The notes: generated from the letters alone by a model not told the origin. A stretch of 51,012 nt of DNA from Byssovorax sp. (GCA_025362495.1 JANYGI010000129.1:1-51012); one strand, 5' to 3'. Positions 10,402 through 18,911 are shown, counted from the stretch's first letter. Translations and numbers: made by a program.

Positions 10402-10995
10402 TCAATGCTTCTCGTTGTCGTCGCCGCTCACCCGCTCGATGGTCACCTCTTCCCGTCGCACTGTCACCGTCTGCGGCGCGCGGCGCTCGACTCGCCGCTT
10501 GGTGATCCGGACCTCCTCGCGGAGGATCAGGCGCTTCTGGAGCACGATCCGCTCCTCGAAGAGCGGGACCACCGTGGTCTCACCCTCCATCCGGGCCGGC
10601 GTGGGCTCCTCGGCGAACCGGTTGATCGGCACTCGTTCGATGATGATTTCATCGGCCATCAACGGTTCGTCAACGGTCTGCTCCTCCTCGCTCACCCTCT
10701 TTTGCACGCGGAGGCGCCCGATCTCGACCTCTCGCTTGCCGATCTCGAGTCGCTCCTGGATCACCGGGATCACGACTGGCACCGATCCGTCGGGCGAGGC
10801 CGAGCTCGCGGGGAACCGCGTCGTGAGGCGCAGTCCACCTTCCGGCCGCGAGACCAGGTGAGCGGTCGGCACCACGACCTCGGCGCCGTCGTCGAGCACG
10901 ACGGCGGTCCCCGGCTCGCCGGGATCGAGCGCCTTGACCAGGCGACCATGTCGATTCGTTTCGTCGATCACCTCGAGGCCGGGAGTGCCCATCAT
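10402..10995 (-). CDS. DUF2382 (YsnF/AvaK) domain protein with PRC-barrel-like N-terminus
   Basis: 197 residues from ATG 10995 (a second ATG follows at 10992). The first 60 residues (LEVIDETNRHGRLVKALDPG, then VVLDDGAEVVVPTAHLV) look like a PRC-barrel-like beta domain. The rest is a DUF2382 domain with the same repeating pattern as its neighbour (IPVIQERLEIGKREVEIGRL, FEERIVLQKRLILREEVRIT). A longer in-frame start at 11037 exists but adds a poor sequence. It lies upstream of the other DUF2382 gene and just downstream of hsp20, making a stress-protein group on the minus strand. Confidence 0.87.
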   Translation of the reverse strand: MMGTPGLEVIDETNRHGRLVKALDPGEPGTAVVLDDGAEVVVPTAHLVSRPEGGLRLTTRFPASSASPDGSVPVVIPVIQERLEIGKREVEIGRLRVQKRVSEEEQTVDEPLMADEIIIERVPINRFAEEPTPARMEGETTVVPLFEERIVLQKRLILREEVRITKRRVERRAPQTVTVRREEVTIERVSGDDNEKH

Positions 10996-11109
10996 GGCTC
11001 TGCTTTCTATCTGCAGGTGTTCGGCTCGGCGTCGCATCGCAGCCGGCGCGCCGGGATCGCGGGCTCATCGCGCCGTCGTGCTCGAGGTGCCCGCGTGAGA
11101 TGACGCCGT

Positions 11110-11691
11110 TCAGGCGGCCTTCCTCTGCGCTTCGGGCTCGGCCGCCGGAGCCTGGCTCGCCGTCGGCGTCTGCTCGGGTGCCGATCCGATCTCGGCCGGC
11201 TTCGTCGCGCCCTGGATCGCCACCTTTCTACCCTTCATCTCGTGGAGCTTCGGCACCTTGATCTCCAGCACACCGTTCCTGAGCTGGGCCTGCACGTGCT
11301 CGAGATCGGCGCTGTCGGGCAGCACGAACGACCGGCTGAACGAGCCATGAGACCGCTCGATCGCCACGTAGCGCTCGCCCTCGCGCGTCTCCTCGGCCTC
11401 GCGCTGGCCGCTCACCGTCAGGCGATTGCCCGTCACCTGGACGTCGAGATCGTCCTCGCTCACGCCCGGAAGATCGACGTTGATCACGAAGGCATCGTTG
11501 CCCTCGGTGACGTCGAGGCTGGGCCGAAACGCGGTCTCGGTCGCGAGCAGCCCCATTCCCCCGAACGGGTCCTGGAACATCTCGCGCACCATGCGGAACG
11601 GGTCCATCCGCGACAGGGCGCCTCGCATCGGGTCCCACGAAGCCGGATCGTCCGCCTGGGTCTTCTCGCTTCTACGCATCAGCTTGGTCAT
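11110..11691 (-). CDS. Hsp20/alpha-crystallin small heat shock protein
   Basis: 193 residues from ATG 11691, chosen because AGGAGG lies 7 bases upstream. ATP-independent holdase that binds unfolding proteins. The alpha-crystallin domain spans about residues 50-145: FRPSLDVTEGNDAFVINVDL, a GSFSRSFVLP strand, and the family signature LRNGVLEIKVPK. The N-terminal arm (DPFRMVREMFQDPFGG) is typical of bacterial class A proteins. The C-terminus is long and Ala/Pro/Glu-rich (about 45 residues), ending QRKAA, without an obvious I-x-I tail. A small inverted repeat directly abuts the ribosome-binding site (see 11704-11721). It is divergent from the PP2C gene across 251 bases. Confidence 0.95.
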   Translation of the reverse strand: MTKLMRRSEKTQADDPASWDPMRGALSRMDPFRMVREMFQDPFGGMGLLATETAFRPSLDVTEGNDAFVINVDLPGVSEDDLDVQVTGNRLTVSGQREAEETREGERYVAIERSHGSFSRSFVLPDSADLEHVQAQLRNGVLEIKVPKLHEMKGRKVAIQGATKPAEIGSAPEQTPTASQAPAAEPEAQRKAA

Positions 11692-11703
11692 GTGGTCCCC
11701 TCC

Positions 11704-11721
11704 TGGGATAGGCACTTCCCA
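11704..11721 (-). promoter_or_regulatory. Hairpin abutting the hsp20 ribosome-binding site
   Basis: In the mRNA direction TGGGA (11721-11717) and TCCCA (11708-11704) pair across 8 bases, and the 3' arm runs straight into GGAGG of the Shine-Dalgarno. The geometry fits a simple temperature-sensitive leader as found in other small heat-shock genes, but the stem is only 5 bp. Confidence 0.3.
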
Positions 11722-11873
11722 TCTCGGCGCGAACATGGAGTCGACGCGGCGATCGGGTAGCCCTCGCCGACGCCGGTGGACGGTCGGCCTCGATCCGATC
11801 GCGGGGCCGCCCTCGCGGGACCGAGCGCGCGGGCCACGCGGGCCTGTTCGCGCTCACCCCGTCCGGTGTACAA

Positions 11874-11887
11874 GTCTCGGTAGAGAC
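11874..11887. promoter_or_regulatory. Inverted repeat in the hsp20/PP2C divergent gap
   Basis: GTCTC (11874-11878) and GAGAC (11883-11887) are perfect arms around GGTA, in the 251-base gap 11692-11942 between divergent genes. No convincing -35/-10 pair or CIRCE element was seen in that gap. Confidence 0.25.
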
Positions 11888-11942
11888 GTCATCGATCCCT
11901 CGTCCCCGGGCGCGCGGTTCTGCATGACGTTCGAGTGAGCCC

Positions 11943-13133
11943 ATGCCCTGGACCCTGGCCGCCGCTGCGTTCCTGATCACCTACGTGAGCCTCGTCGTCG
12001 CGTTCAGCCGGAAATCACCGGCCGATCGAGCGTCGACCGCGCCGGGCGTGCCGGCCCCTCCGCCGGCCGCGGGCGCGGCGCGGCCATCCTCGTTCCTCGA
12101 GACGGCGAAGCGAACGCGCCCGATGCCGACCGGTCGCGAGACCCCGCTCGCCAAGAAATCGAGCCCGGATCTGGCGCCGGGCGAGATCGCGCTGCTGAGC
12201 GGCGACGACGACGACGACGACATCACCATCGTCACGCTCGGCCCGCTCGCCGGCGGCGCGAGCCCGATGATGCAGACCTTCCCGATGTCGGCCTTCGACG
12301 ACGACGAGGACGTGCCGCAGCCCGGCCCGGAGGCCGTCCCGATCGTCTACGATCAGGACGCGACCGACGACGAGCCCACGCGGATCGAGGCCTTGATCCT
12401 CGTCAGCGCCGCGGGCCACACCGACACCGGCCAGCGTCGCAAGAAGAACGAGGACAGCTACCTCATCCTCGACGATCACAACCTCTTCGTCGTCGCCGAC
12501 GGCATGGGCGGCCACGCCGGTGGCGAGATCGCCAGCAAGATCGCCGTCGACACCATCGGCGCCGCCTTCAAGGCGAACCGCTTCGACGGCGAGCGCTACG
12601 CCAACGTGCCGCGCCGCGGGAGCGAGCTCGCCGTCGCCGTGCAGATGGCGAACGAGGCCATCTTCGGCCGCGCCAAGGTCGAGCCCGAGCTCACCGGCAT
12701 GGGCACCACGGTCGTCGCCGCGCGCTTCTCGCCCAACAAGCAGCGCCTCTACATCGGGCACGTCGGCGACAGCCGCTGCTACCGCCTCCGCGACGGCGAG
12801 CTCCGCCAGGTGACGACGGATCACACCATGGGCGCGAGCGGCATCACCGGCCCGCTCGCCGATCGCCTCGAGCGCGCGGTCGGGATCGCGCCCGCCGTGA
12901 AGGTCGACGTGATCATCGCCCGCCCGCTGCCGAACGATCTCTACCTGCTCTGCTCCGACGGCCTCTCGAAGATGGTGGACCTCGAGCGGATGCGCGAGAT
13001 CCTCCTCGCCGACAAGAACAACCTCGACAAGTCGGCCTCGAACCTCGTCGCCGAGGCCAACGCCGTCGGCGGCCGCGACAACATCACGGTGATCCTGGTC
13101 CAGGTCAAATCGCCGGCGACCCTCTTCCTCTGA
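11943..13133 (+). CDS. Membrane-anchored PP2C-family Ser/Thr protein phosphatase
   Basis: 396 residues. An N-terminal transmembrane helix (about residues 5-21, AAAAFLITYVSLVVAF) is followed by about 130 residues of Pro/Ala-rich and acidic linker (GDDDDDDITIV), then a complete PP2C domain. Metal-binding and conserved motifs are all visible: GHTDTGQRRKKNEDSY, VVADGMGGHAGGE, VGDSRCYRL, LCSDGLSKM and GGRDNITVILV. It would remove phosphate from Ser/Thr on cytoplasmic proteins while tethered to the membrane. It ends 4 bases before the Hsp70-like gene, so phosphatase and chaperone-like ATPase are very likely one operon and functionally linked. No kinase gene lies in the operon. Confidence 0.93.
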   Translation: MPWTLAAAAFLITYVSLVVAFSRKSPADRASTAPGVPAPPPAAGAARPSSFLETAKRTRPMPTGRETPLAKKSSPDLAPGEIALLSGDDDDDDITIVTLGPLAGGASPMMQTFPMSAFDDDEDVPQPGPEAVPIVYDQDATDDEPTRIEALILVSAAGHTDTGQRRKKNEDSYLILDDHNLFVVADGMGGHAGGEIASKIAVDTIGAAFKANRFDGERYANVPRRGSELAVAVQMANEAIFGRAKVEPELTGMGTTVVAARFSPNKQRLYIGHVGDSRCYRLRDGELRQVTTDHTMGASGITGPLADRLERAVGIAPAVKVDVIIARPLPNDLYLLCSDGLSKMVDLERMREILLADKNNLDKSASNLVAEANAVGGRDNITVILVQVKSPATLFL

Positions 13134-13137
13134 GCTC

Positions 13138-15978
13138 ATGGATAACAACGTCAACGCCTCCAAATCGAGCCCGAGCCGCGCCGCTCTGTCGCCCCGGATC
13201 CGCATCGACGATCTGACCCTGCTCATCCGCCGCTCCACGCCCAACGGCGTGCGGATGGAGATCCGGCCGCCGGCGATCGTCTCGGCCGCGACCGATCCGG
13301 TGCTGCCGATGTTCGAGGGGTGGATCCCCGGGGCCGAGCTGCTCGTGCGCGCGCGCGGCCTCTGCGACGGCGCGTTCACCGCGGCGCTCGAGGGCGGCGG
13401 GGCCGCGCTGGGCTCGCCCACGCAAGCGACGATCACGCCGGGCGAGGCGGGGCCGCTTTCGGCGTTCTCGTTCGAGATCGCGGTGCCGCTGCGCGCCCTC
13501 TCGTCCTCTGCGGGCTCGCCGCTCGCGCTCGCGGTGCTGCTCTGCCCCGGCGCCTCCGCCGCGGGGGGCCGCCGCGTCGGCCTCGTCAAGCTCACGCTGA
13601 TTGGCATCAACGGCCACGGCCCGCACCTCGCGGCCCTCGATCTGCTCGAGTCCACCGACTCGGTGCTCTTCGACGCGCCGGAGCGCCGCCTCTTCGATCT
13701 GCAGAACCCGGAAGAGGGCCTGTGGATCGGCACCGGCAAATGGCGACTCCGCCTCTTCGCCGACTGGGCCAAGAACGAGGGCGACGCCTACTCGCTCGAC
13801 GCGCGGCCGACCCAGGTCACGCACGCGTTCCAGAAGGCCTTCGACGCCACCGACGTGGTCTTCGAGGATCCCACCCGCCGCGCCGGCGGGCGCCGCACCT
13901 ACACCGAGCTGCTCCTCGACACGTCGCACCCGGATCTCGGCCCGATCCCCCAGGAAGGGAAGGACTTTCCTCTCGATCTCGGGGTCGAGCACCCGGTCAC
14001 GTTCGGCGAGCACACGGCCGTCTGCGCCTGGTTCGCCGCGCTCCCGGTGCGCTTGCGTGATCCGAAGCCGCTCCTGAAATCGTTCCAGCGCCTCTCGGCC
14101 GTCGGCATCGACTTCGGGACGACAGCCACCGTCGCGGCGCTCTATCAGAAGGGCTATCGCTCGCTGATGCGACTCGGCAGCTCCACGAGCCTTGCCGCTA
14201 AATCGGCCGAGAACCCTACGTATCTGCTGATCGAGGATCACGAGCGCCTCTGGAGCGAGATGGGCCGCGTCAACGACGTGACCCGCTTCCCCAACCTGCT
14301 CCGCGTCGTCCGCGGCAGCCACGCGGCCCACGACGCCATGGCCGACGTGCCCAGCGCCGTGCTCGGCGAGCTCAAGAGCCTGCCGGAGCGGGTGGTGAAC
14401 CTCGATCAATCCCCGCAGCTCCGCGATCGGGAGCGGCAGCGCGATTTCCTCCTCGACGAGGCCCGCGTGCGGGTCCTGGTCCGCACCTATGCTTATCTCC
14501 TCGGCCGGGCCATCAACCGCCCTGGCCAGGATGTTTATCTCCACTACTGGCTGACGCACCCGGCCAAGTTCGACGAGAAGGCGCGCAAGCTGCTGGAGGA
14601 GGAGATCAAGAACGGTATCCTGCTCAGCATCCCGGAGGGGATACCGGCGGAAGAGATCACCGTGGCGATGAGCGCGACCGAGCCAGAGGCCTTCGCGGCC
14701 GAGGTCTGCCCCGAGCTCGCGGCGCACCCGGTGCTCGAGCCCTTGATCGCCAAGTTCGGCGAGATGCGCTTCGCCGTCTTCGACTTCGGCGGAGGCACTC
14801 TGGATGTGGCCTGTGGGCGCTTCCGCCCCGCGACCGAGGCCGAGCAGGAAGAGTTCGGCAGCGCGACGGTGATCGAGACCCTCCAGGTGAGCGGCGATGA
14901 TCACCTCGGCGGCGACTACCTCACCCACGAGCTGGTGTGGCTCACCCACCAGCACGACAAGCACCTTCCCGAGATGGAGGAGAAAGAGGTGCCGATGATG
15001 CGCCCCCAGACGGTGCCTCCGAACCAGCTCGCCAACAAGCCTCACCTCTACAAGCGCAGCCTCGCCGCGCGGCAGAACCGCTTCCGCTTCGAGCGCGATC
15101 TCGGCCTGGAAGCGGTGAAGTTCGGCCCGGCCAACGAGCCCAAGCGCGCCGAGGAGCTGACGGCGGCGCGGCTCGACGGGAGCGAGGTGCGCCTCGAGTC
15201 GCTCAAGACCGATCTGCCGGGCCTGCATGTGCGCTTGAAGGCCCACCTCGAGACCCGCATCCGCGACGGCGTGAAGCTGATGAAGAGCATGCTGGCCATC
15301 GCGCCGTGGTCGGGCGACGCCGCGGCCGCGGGCGGATCACCCGCAGTGGGGGCGCAGGGCGACTGGCGCGAGCAGGGCGTCGTCATCCTCCTCGCCGGCA
15401 ACTCGTCGCGGAGCGAGTTCGTCGAGAAGGCGCTGGCCGAAGAGCTGGAGATCCCCGGCCTCAAGGTCTGGCGGCCCGACAGCGAGGGGCCGTTCCAGCA
15501 GGTGGTCCTCTACGAGACGCCGCAGCGCACCGATCGCGGCGCGACCATCGTCGGGGTGACGCCGAAGACGGCGGTGGCCCTCGGCGCGCTGAAGATTGCC
15601 AATCACGAGGTGCACCTCGTCCGGCGAACGCAGGGGTTCAGCTATTTCCTGGGCGATCTGCGCGGGTTCCCGCCCAAGTTCAAGGCCCTCGTGCCGATGG
15701 GGACCCAGGTCGGCGATCCCTCGGCGTTCGGCCCGCATTTCATCGATCTCGGTCGCTGGGACGCCAAGACGCCGCTCCGGGTCACGCGCGAGTACGTGCC
15801 TGGCCAGATGACGTCGAACGATCCGCGGATATCGCTCGTGCCCACGGGCCTGCCGCCGGGCGTGATCGGGCGACTCTATGCCTGTGTCGTCTCGCCGGAG
15901 GAGATCACGCTGGCGCTCCAGCGCGAGGGGCAAGAGCCGCTCGTCGCTCAGGTCAACCTTGCCAAGTACATGCGGTGA
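13138..15978 (+). CDS. Hsp70/actin-fold ATPase with novel N-terminal region
   Basis: 946 residues. The Hsp70-like ATPase starts only near residue 320: phosphate-1 motif GIDFGTTATVAAL (about 322-334), phosphate-2 motif FAVFDFGGGTLDVA (about 544-557), and an adenosine-site motif VILLAGNSSRSEFV (about 750). Residues 1-320 are beta-rich and match no domain I recognise (ELLVRARGLCDGAFTAAL; DATDVVFEDPTRRAG). The C-terminal 190 residues also differ from the DnaK peptide-binding domain. The overall shape, a large N-terminal beta region before an Hsp70 core, is like that of SrfB-type proteins, but identity with that family cannot be established by eye. It is encoded between a PP2C phosphatase (4-base gap) and a GrpE-like protein (4-base gap). 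Confidence 0.88.
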   Translation: MDNNVNASKSSPSRAALSPRIRIDDLTLLIRRSTPNGVRMEIRPPAIVSAATDPVLPMFEGWIPGAELLVRARGLCDGAFTAALEGGGAALGSPTQATITPGEAGPLSAFSFEIAVPLRALSSSAGSPLALAVLLCPGASAAGGRRVGLVKLTLIGINGHGPHLAALDLLESTDSVLFDAPERRLFDLQNPEEGLWIGTGKWRLRLFADWAKNEGDAYSLDARPTQVTHAFQKAFDATDVVFEDPTRRAGGRRTYTELLLDTSHPDLGPIPQEGKDFPLDLGVEHPVTFGEHTAVCAWFAALPVRLRDPKPLLKSFQRLSAVGIDFGTTATVAALYQKGYRSLMRLGSSTSLAAKSAENPTYLLIEDHERLWSEMGRVNDVTRFPNLLRVVRGSHAAHDAMADVPSAVLGELKSLPERVVNLDQSPQLRDRERQRDFLLDEARVRVLVRTYAYLLGRAINRPGQDVYLHYWLTHPAKFDEKARKLLEEEIKNGILLSIPEGIPAEEITVAMSATEPEAFAAEVCPELAAHPVLEPLIAKFGEMRFAVFDFGGGTLDVACGRFRPATEAEQEEFGSATVIETLQVSGDDHLGGDYLTHELVWLTHQHDKHLPEMEEKEVPMMRPQTVPPNQLANKPHLYKRSLAARQNRFRFERDLGLEAVKFGPANEPKRAEELTAARLDGSEVRLESLKTDLPGLHVRLKAHLETRIRDGVKLMKSMLAIAPWSGDAAAAGGSPAVGAQGDWREQGVVILLAGNSSRSEFVEKALAEELEIPGLKVWRPDSEGPFQQVVLYETPQRTDRGATIVGVTPKTAVALGALKIANHEVHLVRRTQGFSYFLGDLRGFPPKFKALVPMGTQVGDPSAFGPHFIDLGRWDAKTPLRVTREYVPGQMTSNDPRISLVPTGLPPGVIGRLYACVVSPEEITLALQREGQEPLVAQVNLAKYMR

Positions 15979-15982
15979 GCTC

Positions 15983-16747
15983 GTGAGTGAACCTACTTCC
16001 CCTCTCACGTTCGCGGCGGCGCTGCGCGCCGAGATCGACGCCGTCGTCGCTCGCTACGAGGCGATGGCGCGCGCCCACGAAGAGACGCTGTCGGCGATCC
16101 GGGCGCGCGAGGCCGAGGCGCTCGGCAAAGAGCTCGCCGCGGCGTGCGTCGAGCGCGACGGGCTCCGCGTCGAGGCCGGCGCGCAGAAGGTCGAGATTGC
16201 CACTCTCCGCGCCGAGGTGGAGGCGCTCACGCGCGAGCTCGACGCGACTCGCGGCCGCGCGGAGGCCCTCGAAGGCGCCGCCCGCGAGGCCGGCGAGACG
16301 GCGCGCGCCCTCTCGGAGCAGTTCGCCGCCGAGGAGCGCTTCGTCACCGCCTGCGCCGGCCTCGAAGGCAGCCTGCTGGGAGAGGCCTTGAAGAGCGCGC
16401 TCGGCCGGGAAATCACGGCGAATCCTGCCACCTACGCGGCGCTCAAGGGGCGAGGGCTGGAGAACATCGTGACCTCGACGTTCAAGGAGCGCGGGCGGAG
16501 CGTGGTCCAGGCGCCGCTGCTCGAGCGCGAGCGGGCCGCGATCCCGGGGATCGCCGCGGCGGCCGGCTGCGAGCTCCTCACGCCGACGCCGGGCACGCGC
16601 TACGCGGCGACCGCGATGGATAAAGCCAGCAGCGTTTCCCAGCCCGCCGAAGAGGGCAACGTGGTCGAGTGCCTGATCCCGGGCGCGCGCCGCGGCGGGA
16701 CCGAGGGAGCGCTGGTGCTCCCTCGCGTGGTCGTCGCGACCGGGTGA
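15983..16747 (+). CDS. Coiled-coil protein with GrpE-like C-terminal domain
   Basis: 254 residues, starting at GTG 15983, 4 bases after the Hsp70-like stop; longer in-frame starts lie inside that gene and read as Arg/Ser-rich shadow. Residues 10-115 are a strong coiled coil (AEVEALTRELDATRGRAEAL). Residues 120-190 are helical. The last 60 residues are beta-like and follow the GrpE beta-domain pattern: a Gly-Pro turn, a central EEGNVVECLIPGARR (compare GrpE G-x-V-x-E-x-L-x-x-G) and a terminal LVLPRVVVATG (compare L-R-P-A-x-V-x-V). GrpE is the nucleotide-exchange factor of Hsp70 and has this coiled coil-helical-beta order. I infer a dedicated exchange factor or adaptor for the adjacent Hsp70-like ATPase. 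The similarity is weak at residue level. Confidence 0.8.
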   Translation: MSEPTSPLTFAAALRAEIDAVVARYEAMARAHEETLSAIRAREAEALGKELAAACVERDGLRVEAGAQKVEIATLRAEVEALTRELDATRGRAEALEGAAREAGETARALSEQFAAEERFVTACAGLEGSLLGEALKSALGREITANPATYAALKGRGLENIVTSTFKERGRSVVQAPLLERERAAIPGIAAAAGCELLTPTPGTRYAATAMDKASSVSQPAEEGNVVECLIPGARRGGTEGALVLPRVVVATG

Positions 16748-16755
16748 GCCTGGCT

Positions 16756-16771
16756 CCGCGGCGGGCCGCGG
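16756..16771. terminator. GC hairpin between convergent genes
   Basis: CCGCGG (16756-16761), loop CGGG, CCGCGG (16766-16771). It fills the 25-base gap between the convergent stops at 16747 and 16773. It has no T tract; it may act as a bidirectional pause or terminator. Confidence 0.35.
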
Positions 16772-16772
16772 A

Positions 16773-18911
16773 TCAGCGGCGCTTCTGGATCTCGCTCCGC
16801 ACCCGATCGAGGACGCCGCCCAGTTTTTCGCGCGCCCGATCGACGTTGATCACGCCCGCGCCGGCGCGCTCGGCCGCGATGGCGCGCTCGCGCTCGCGGC
16901 CGACCGCGTCTTCGAGCTTGTCAATCGTGGCTTTGCGTGCCGTGATCTCCGCCTTGTGGCGCGCAGCGTCCTCGCGCAAGCGCTCGACCTCGACCTGCAG
17001 GGCGAGGGCCGCGGCGTGCTCGCCCGCGAGGTGCCGCGCGCGGACCTGAAGCTCGGCCTCGGCGGCGAGCGCGCGATTGATCTCCACGCCGAGGCGCTTC
17101 GTCGCGCCGTCGAGCTCGGCCGCCAGCGCTTGCTGCTCCTCGTCGAACCGCTGCTTCAGCGCGGCGGTGGCCTCGTCGCGCGACGCCAGCGCGAGCTCGT
17201 GGGACTGCTCGACCCGCGCGAGCGCCGCGGCGTGCTCTTCCTGGAGCGCGCGGATCACCGCGCTGTTCGCCGACTCGAGCTCGCGGCCACGATTGGAGAG
17301 CAAGAGCTCGCCCTCTTCACGCTCGACGCGCACCGTCACCGCGAGCTCGCGCTCGGCGCGCTCGGCGGCGTCGGCGAGCGCCTGGGCCCTGTCCGCTGCG
17401 GCCTCGGCGCGGTCCTTCTCGCGCGCGGCCTCGATCGCGGCGATCGCTTGCGCCTTGTCTTCCGCGGCGTCCGCGCGATCCTTCCACCGCGTCGCCTCGA
17501 TCTCGGCGAGCGCGCTGGCCTTGTCCCGGGCCGCCTCGGCGCGATCGTTCTCGCGGGCGGCCTCGTGCTCGCTGACCAAGCGAGCCCGGTCGTCGGCGGC
17601 GTCGAGCCGCTCGCGCGCGCTCGCGGCCTCGACCGCCGCGAGCGCGGCTCGCAGGCCGACGAGCTCCGCCTCGAATTCAGCGATGCGCGCCGCGAGATCC
17701 GGCGCGGGCGCGGCGATCGGCGCGGGCTCTTCCGCGGCGACAGCGGGCTCGATCGCGGGCGCCGGCTCGGCCGCGAGGCTCTCGAACGCGATCTCCTCGA
17801 TCGGCGGCGCGGCTTCGATTTGCGGCATTTCGGCCTCGATCGTCTCCGCCGGAGCGCTCGCAGCGGGGGGCTCGATCGTCTCCGCCGGAGCGCTCGCTCG
17901 GGCGGGCTCGATGACCTCCGCCAACGCGCTCGCAGCGGGCGCTTCGATCGCGGCCACCGGCTCGATCGCCGGCGCCTCCGCCGCGCTCACGGTGATCGAG
18001 AGCAGCTCGCCTGAAGTCGATCCGACGCAGAGCGCGCGCGCGCCCTTGATCGACGTCGCGAGCAGTACGCGCGGCCGGCCGCGGAGCCCGAGGGCGAGCT
18101 CGCTCGTCGGCGCGAGCACCGCGGCGCTCGCCGCGGCGATCGTCGGCTCGTCGTAGAGCGCCGCGCGCCCGTCGAGGAACACCACGGCGAGGCTCGATCC
18201 GATCACCGCGGCGTCCGCGACCCTGGCGCCGAGCTGCACGAGCTTGGCGTCGAAGCGGCGCGGCCCTCCGGTGATCACGGCGACGCCGGCCTCGCCGCGC
18301 TTGAACACCACGGCGAGCGACGCGCCGCCGCGCACGCGATCGAGTTCCGCGGCTTCGCGCGGCAGCTCGGCGCGCGCGCTCGTCCCGAGCTCCGGCGTCG
18401 CGCCGGGGTGGATCCGGAACACGCCGCCGCCCTCGCCCTCGGCGATCACATACGTCACGTGCTCGTCGACGTCCGCGGCGCGCAGCGCCCCTCCGCGCGC
18501 GGTGAACGTCCGCGCGCTGACCTCGCCGCGCGAGATCGAGAACGCCGTCGCGCTCCCGTCGGCGCCGATGCCGAGCGCGTGCGCGCCGCCGGGCCGCGCG
18601 TGGAGCGAGCGGATCTCGCGCGCGGCGACCTTCGGGCGCACCTCGCCGCCGAGGTTCGCGAGGGCCCACACGGCGCCGTCGGCCGTGCGCACCAGCGCCG
18701 CGTCGGGCCCGAGCAGCGCGACCTCTTGCGGGGAGTCGAGGTGGAGATCGACGACGCGCGCGCTGCCCCCGCCGAGCGGCACCAGCGCCAGCCGCGTCGG
18801 CCCCGTCAGGAGCACCCCGAGCAGCAGCGCGCCCGGGAGGATCGCGGCGGACGCGATCGGGGTATCGAGCTCGGTCACCTTCTCGTTCGCGGTAAGGCGG
18901 TGCGGCGTCAT
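16773..18911 (-). CDS. Predicted beta-propeller plus long coiled-coil protein
   Basis: 712 residues, no family recognised. Residues 1-310 show repeated short beta strands with Gly/Asp turns (VALLGPDAALVRTADGAVWA; HALGIGADGSATAFSISRG; LAVVFLDGRAALYDEP), consistent with a propeller. Residues 315-410 are Ala/Pro/Glu-rich and contain three tandem 12-residue repeats (PAASAPAETIEP type). Residues 415-690 are an Ala/Glu/Arg coiled coil (RAEAARDKASALAEIEATR). The end (INVDRAREKLGGVLDRVRSE) is a short amphipathic helix. No signal peptide is seen, so probably cytoplasmic. Its stop faces that of the GrpE-like gene across 25 bases. The architecture suggests a scaffold; its link to the Hsp70 operon is by position only. 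Confidence 0.82.
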   Translation of the reverse strand: MTPHRLTANEKVTELDTPIASAAILPGALLLGVLLTGPTRLALVPLGGGSARVVDLHLDSPQEVALLGPDAALVRTADGAVWALANLGGEVRPKVAAREIRSLHARPGGAHALGIGADGSATAFSISRGEVSARTFTARGGALRAADVDEHVTYVIAEGEGGGVFRIHPGATPELGTSARAELPREAAELDRVRGGASLAVVFKRGEAGVAVITGGPRRFDAKLVQLGARVADAAVIGSSLAVVFLDGRAALYDEPTIAAASAAVLAPTSELALGLRGRPRVLLATSIKGARALCVGSTSGELLSITVSAAEAPAIEPVAAIEAPAASALAEVIEPARASAPAETIEPPAASAPAETIEAEMPQIEAAPPIEEIAFESLAAEPAPAIEPAVAAEEPAPIAAPAPDLAARIAEFEAELVGLRAALAAVEAASARERLDAADDRARLVSEHEAARENDRAEAARDKASALAEIEATRWKDRADAAEDKAQAIAAIEAAREKDRAEAAADRAQALADAAERAERELAVTVRVEREEGELLLSNRGRELESANSAVIRALQEEHAAALARVEQSHELALASRDEATAALKQRFDEEQQALAAELDGATKRLGVEINRALAAEAELQVRARHLAGEHAAALALQVEVERLREDAARHKAEITARKATIDKLEDAVGRERERAIAAERAGAGVINVDRAREKLGGVLDRVRSEIQKRR
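17833..17940. repeat. 36-base tandem repeat, about 3 copies, inside a coding region
   Basis: Three head-to-tail copies of a unit containing CTCGATCGTCTCCGCC (the third is diverged, CTCGATGACCTCCGCC) encode the 12-residue Ala/Pro/Glu repeats of the linker between the propeller and the coiled coil of the 712-residue protein. The unit length is a multiple of three, so copy-number change would keep the frame. Confidence 0.8.
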
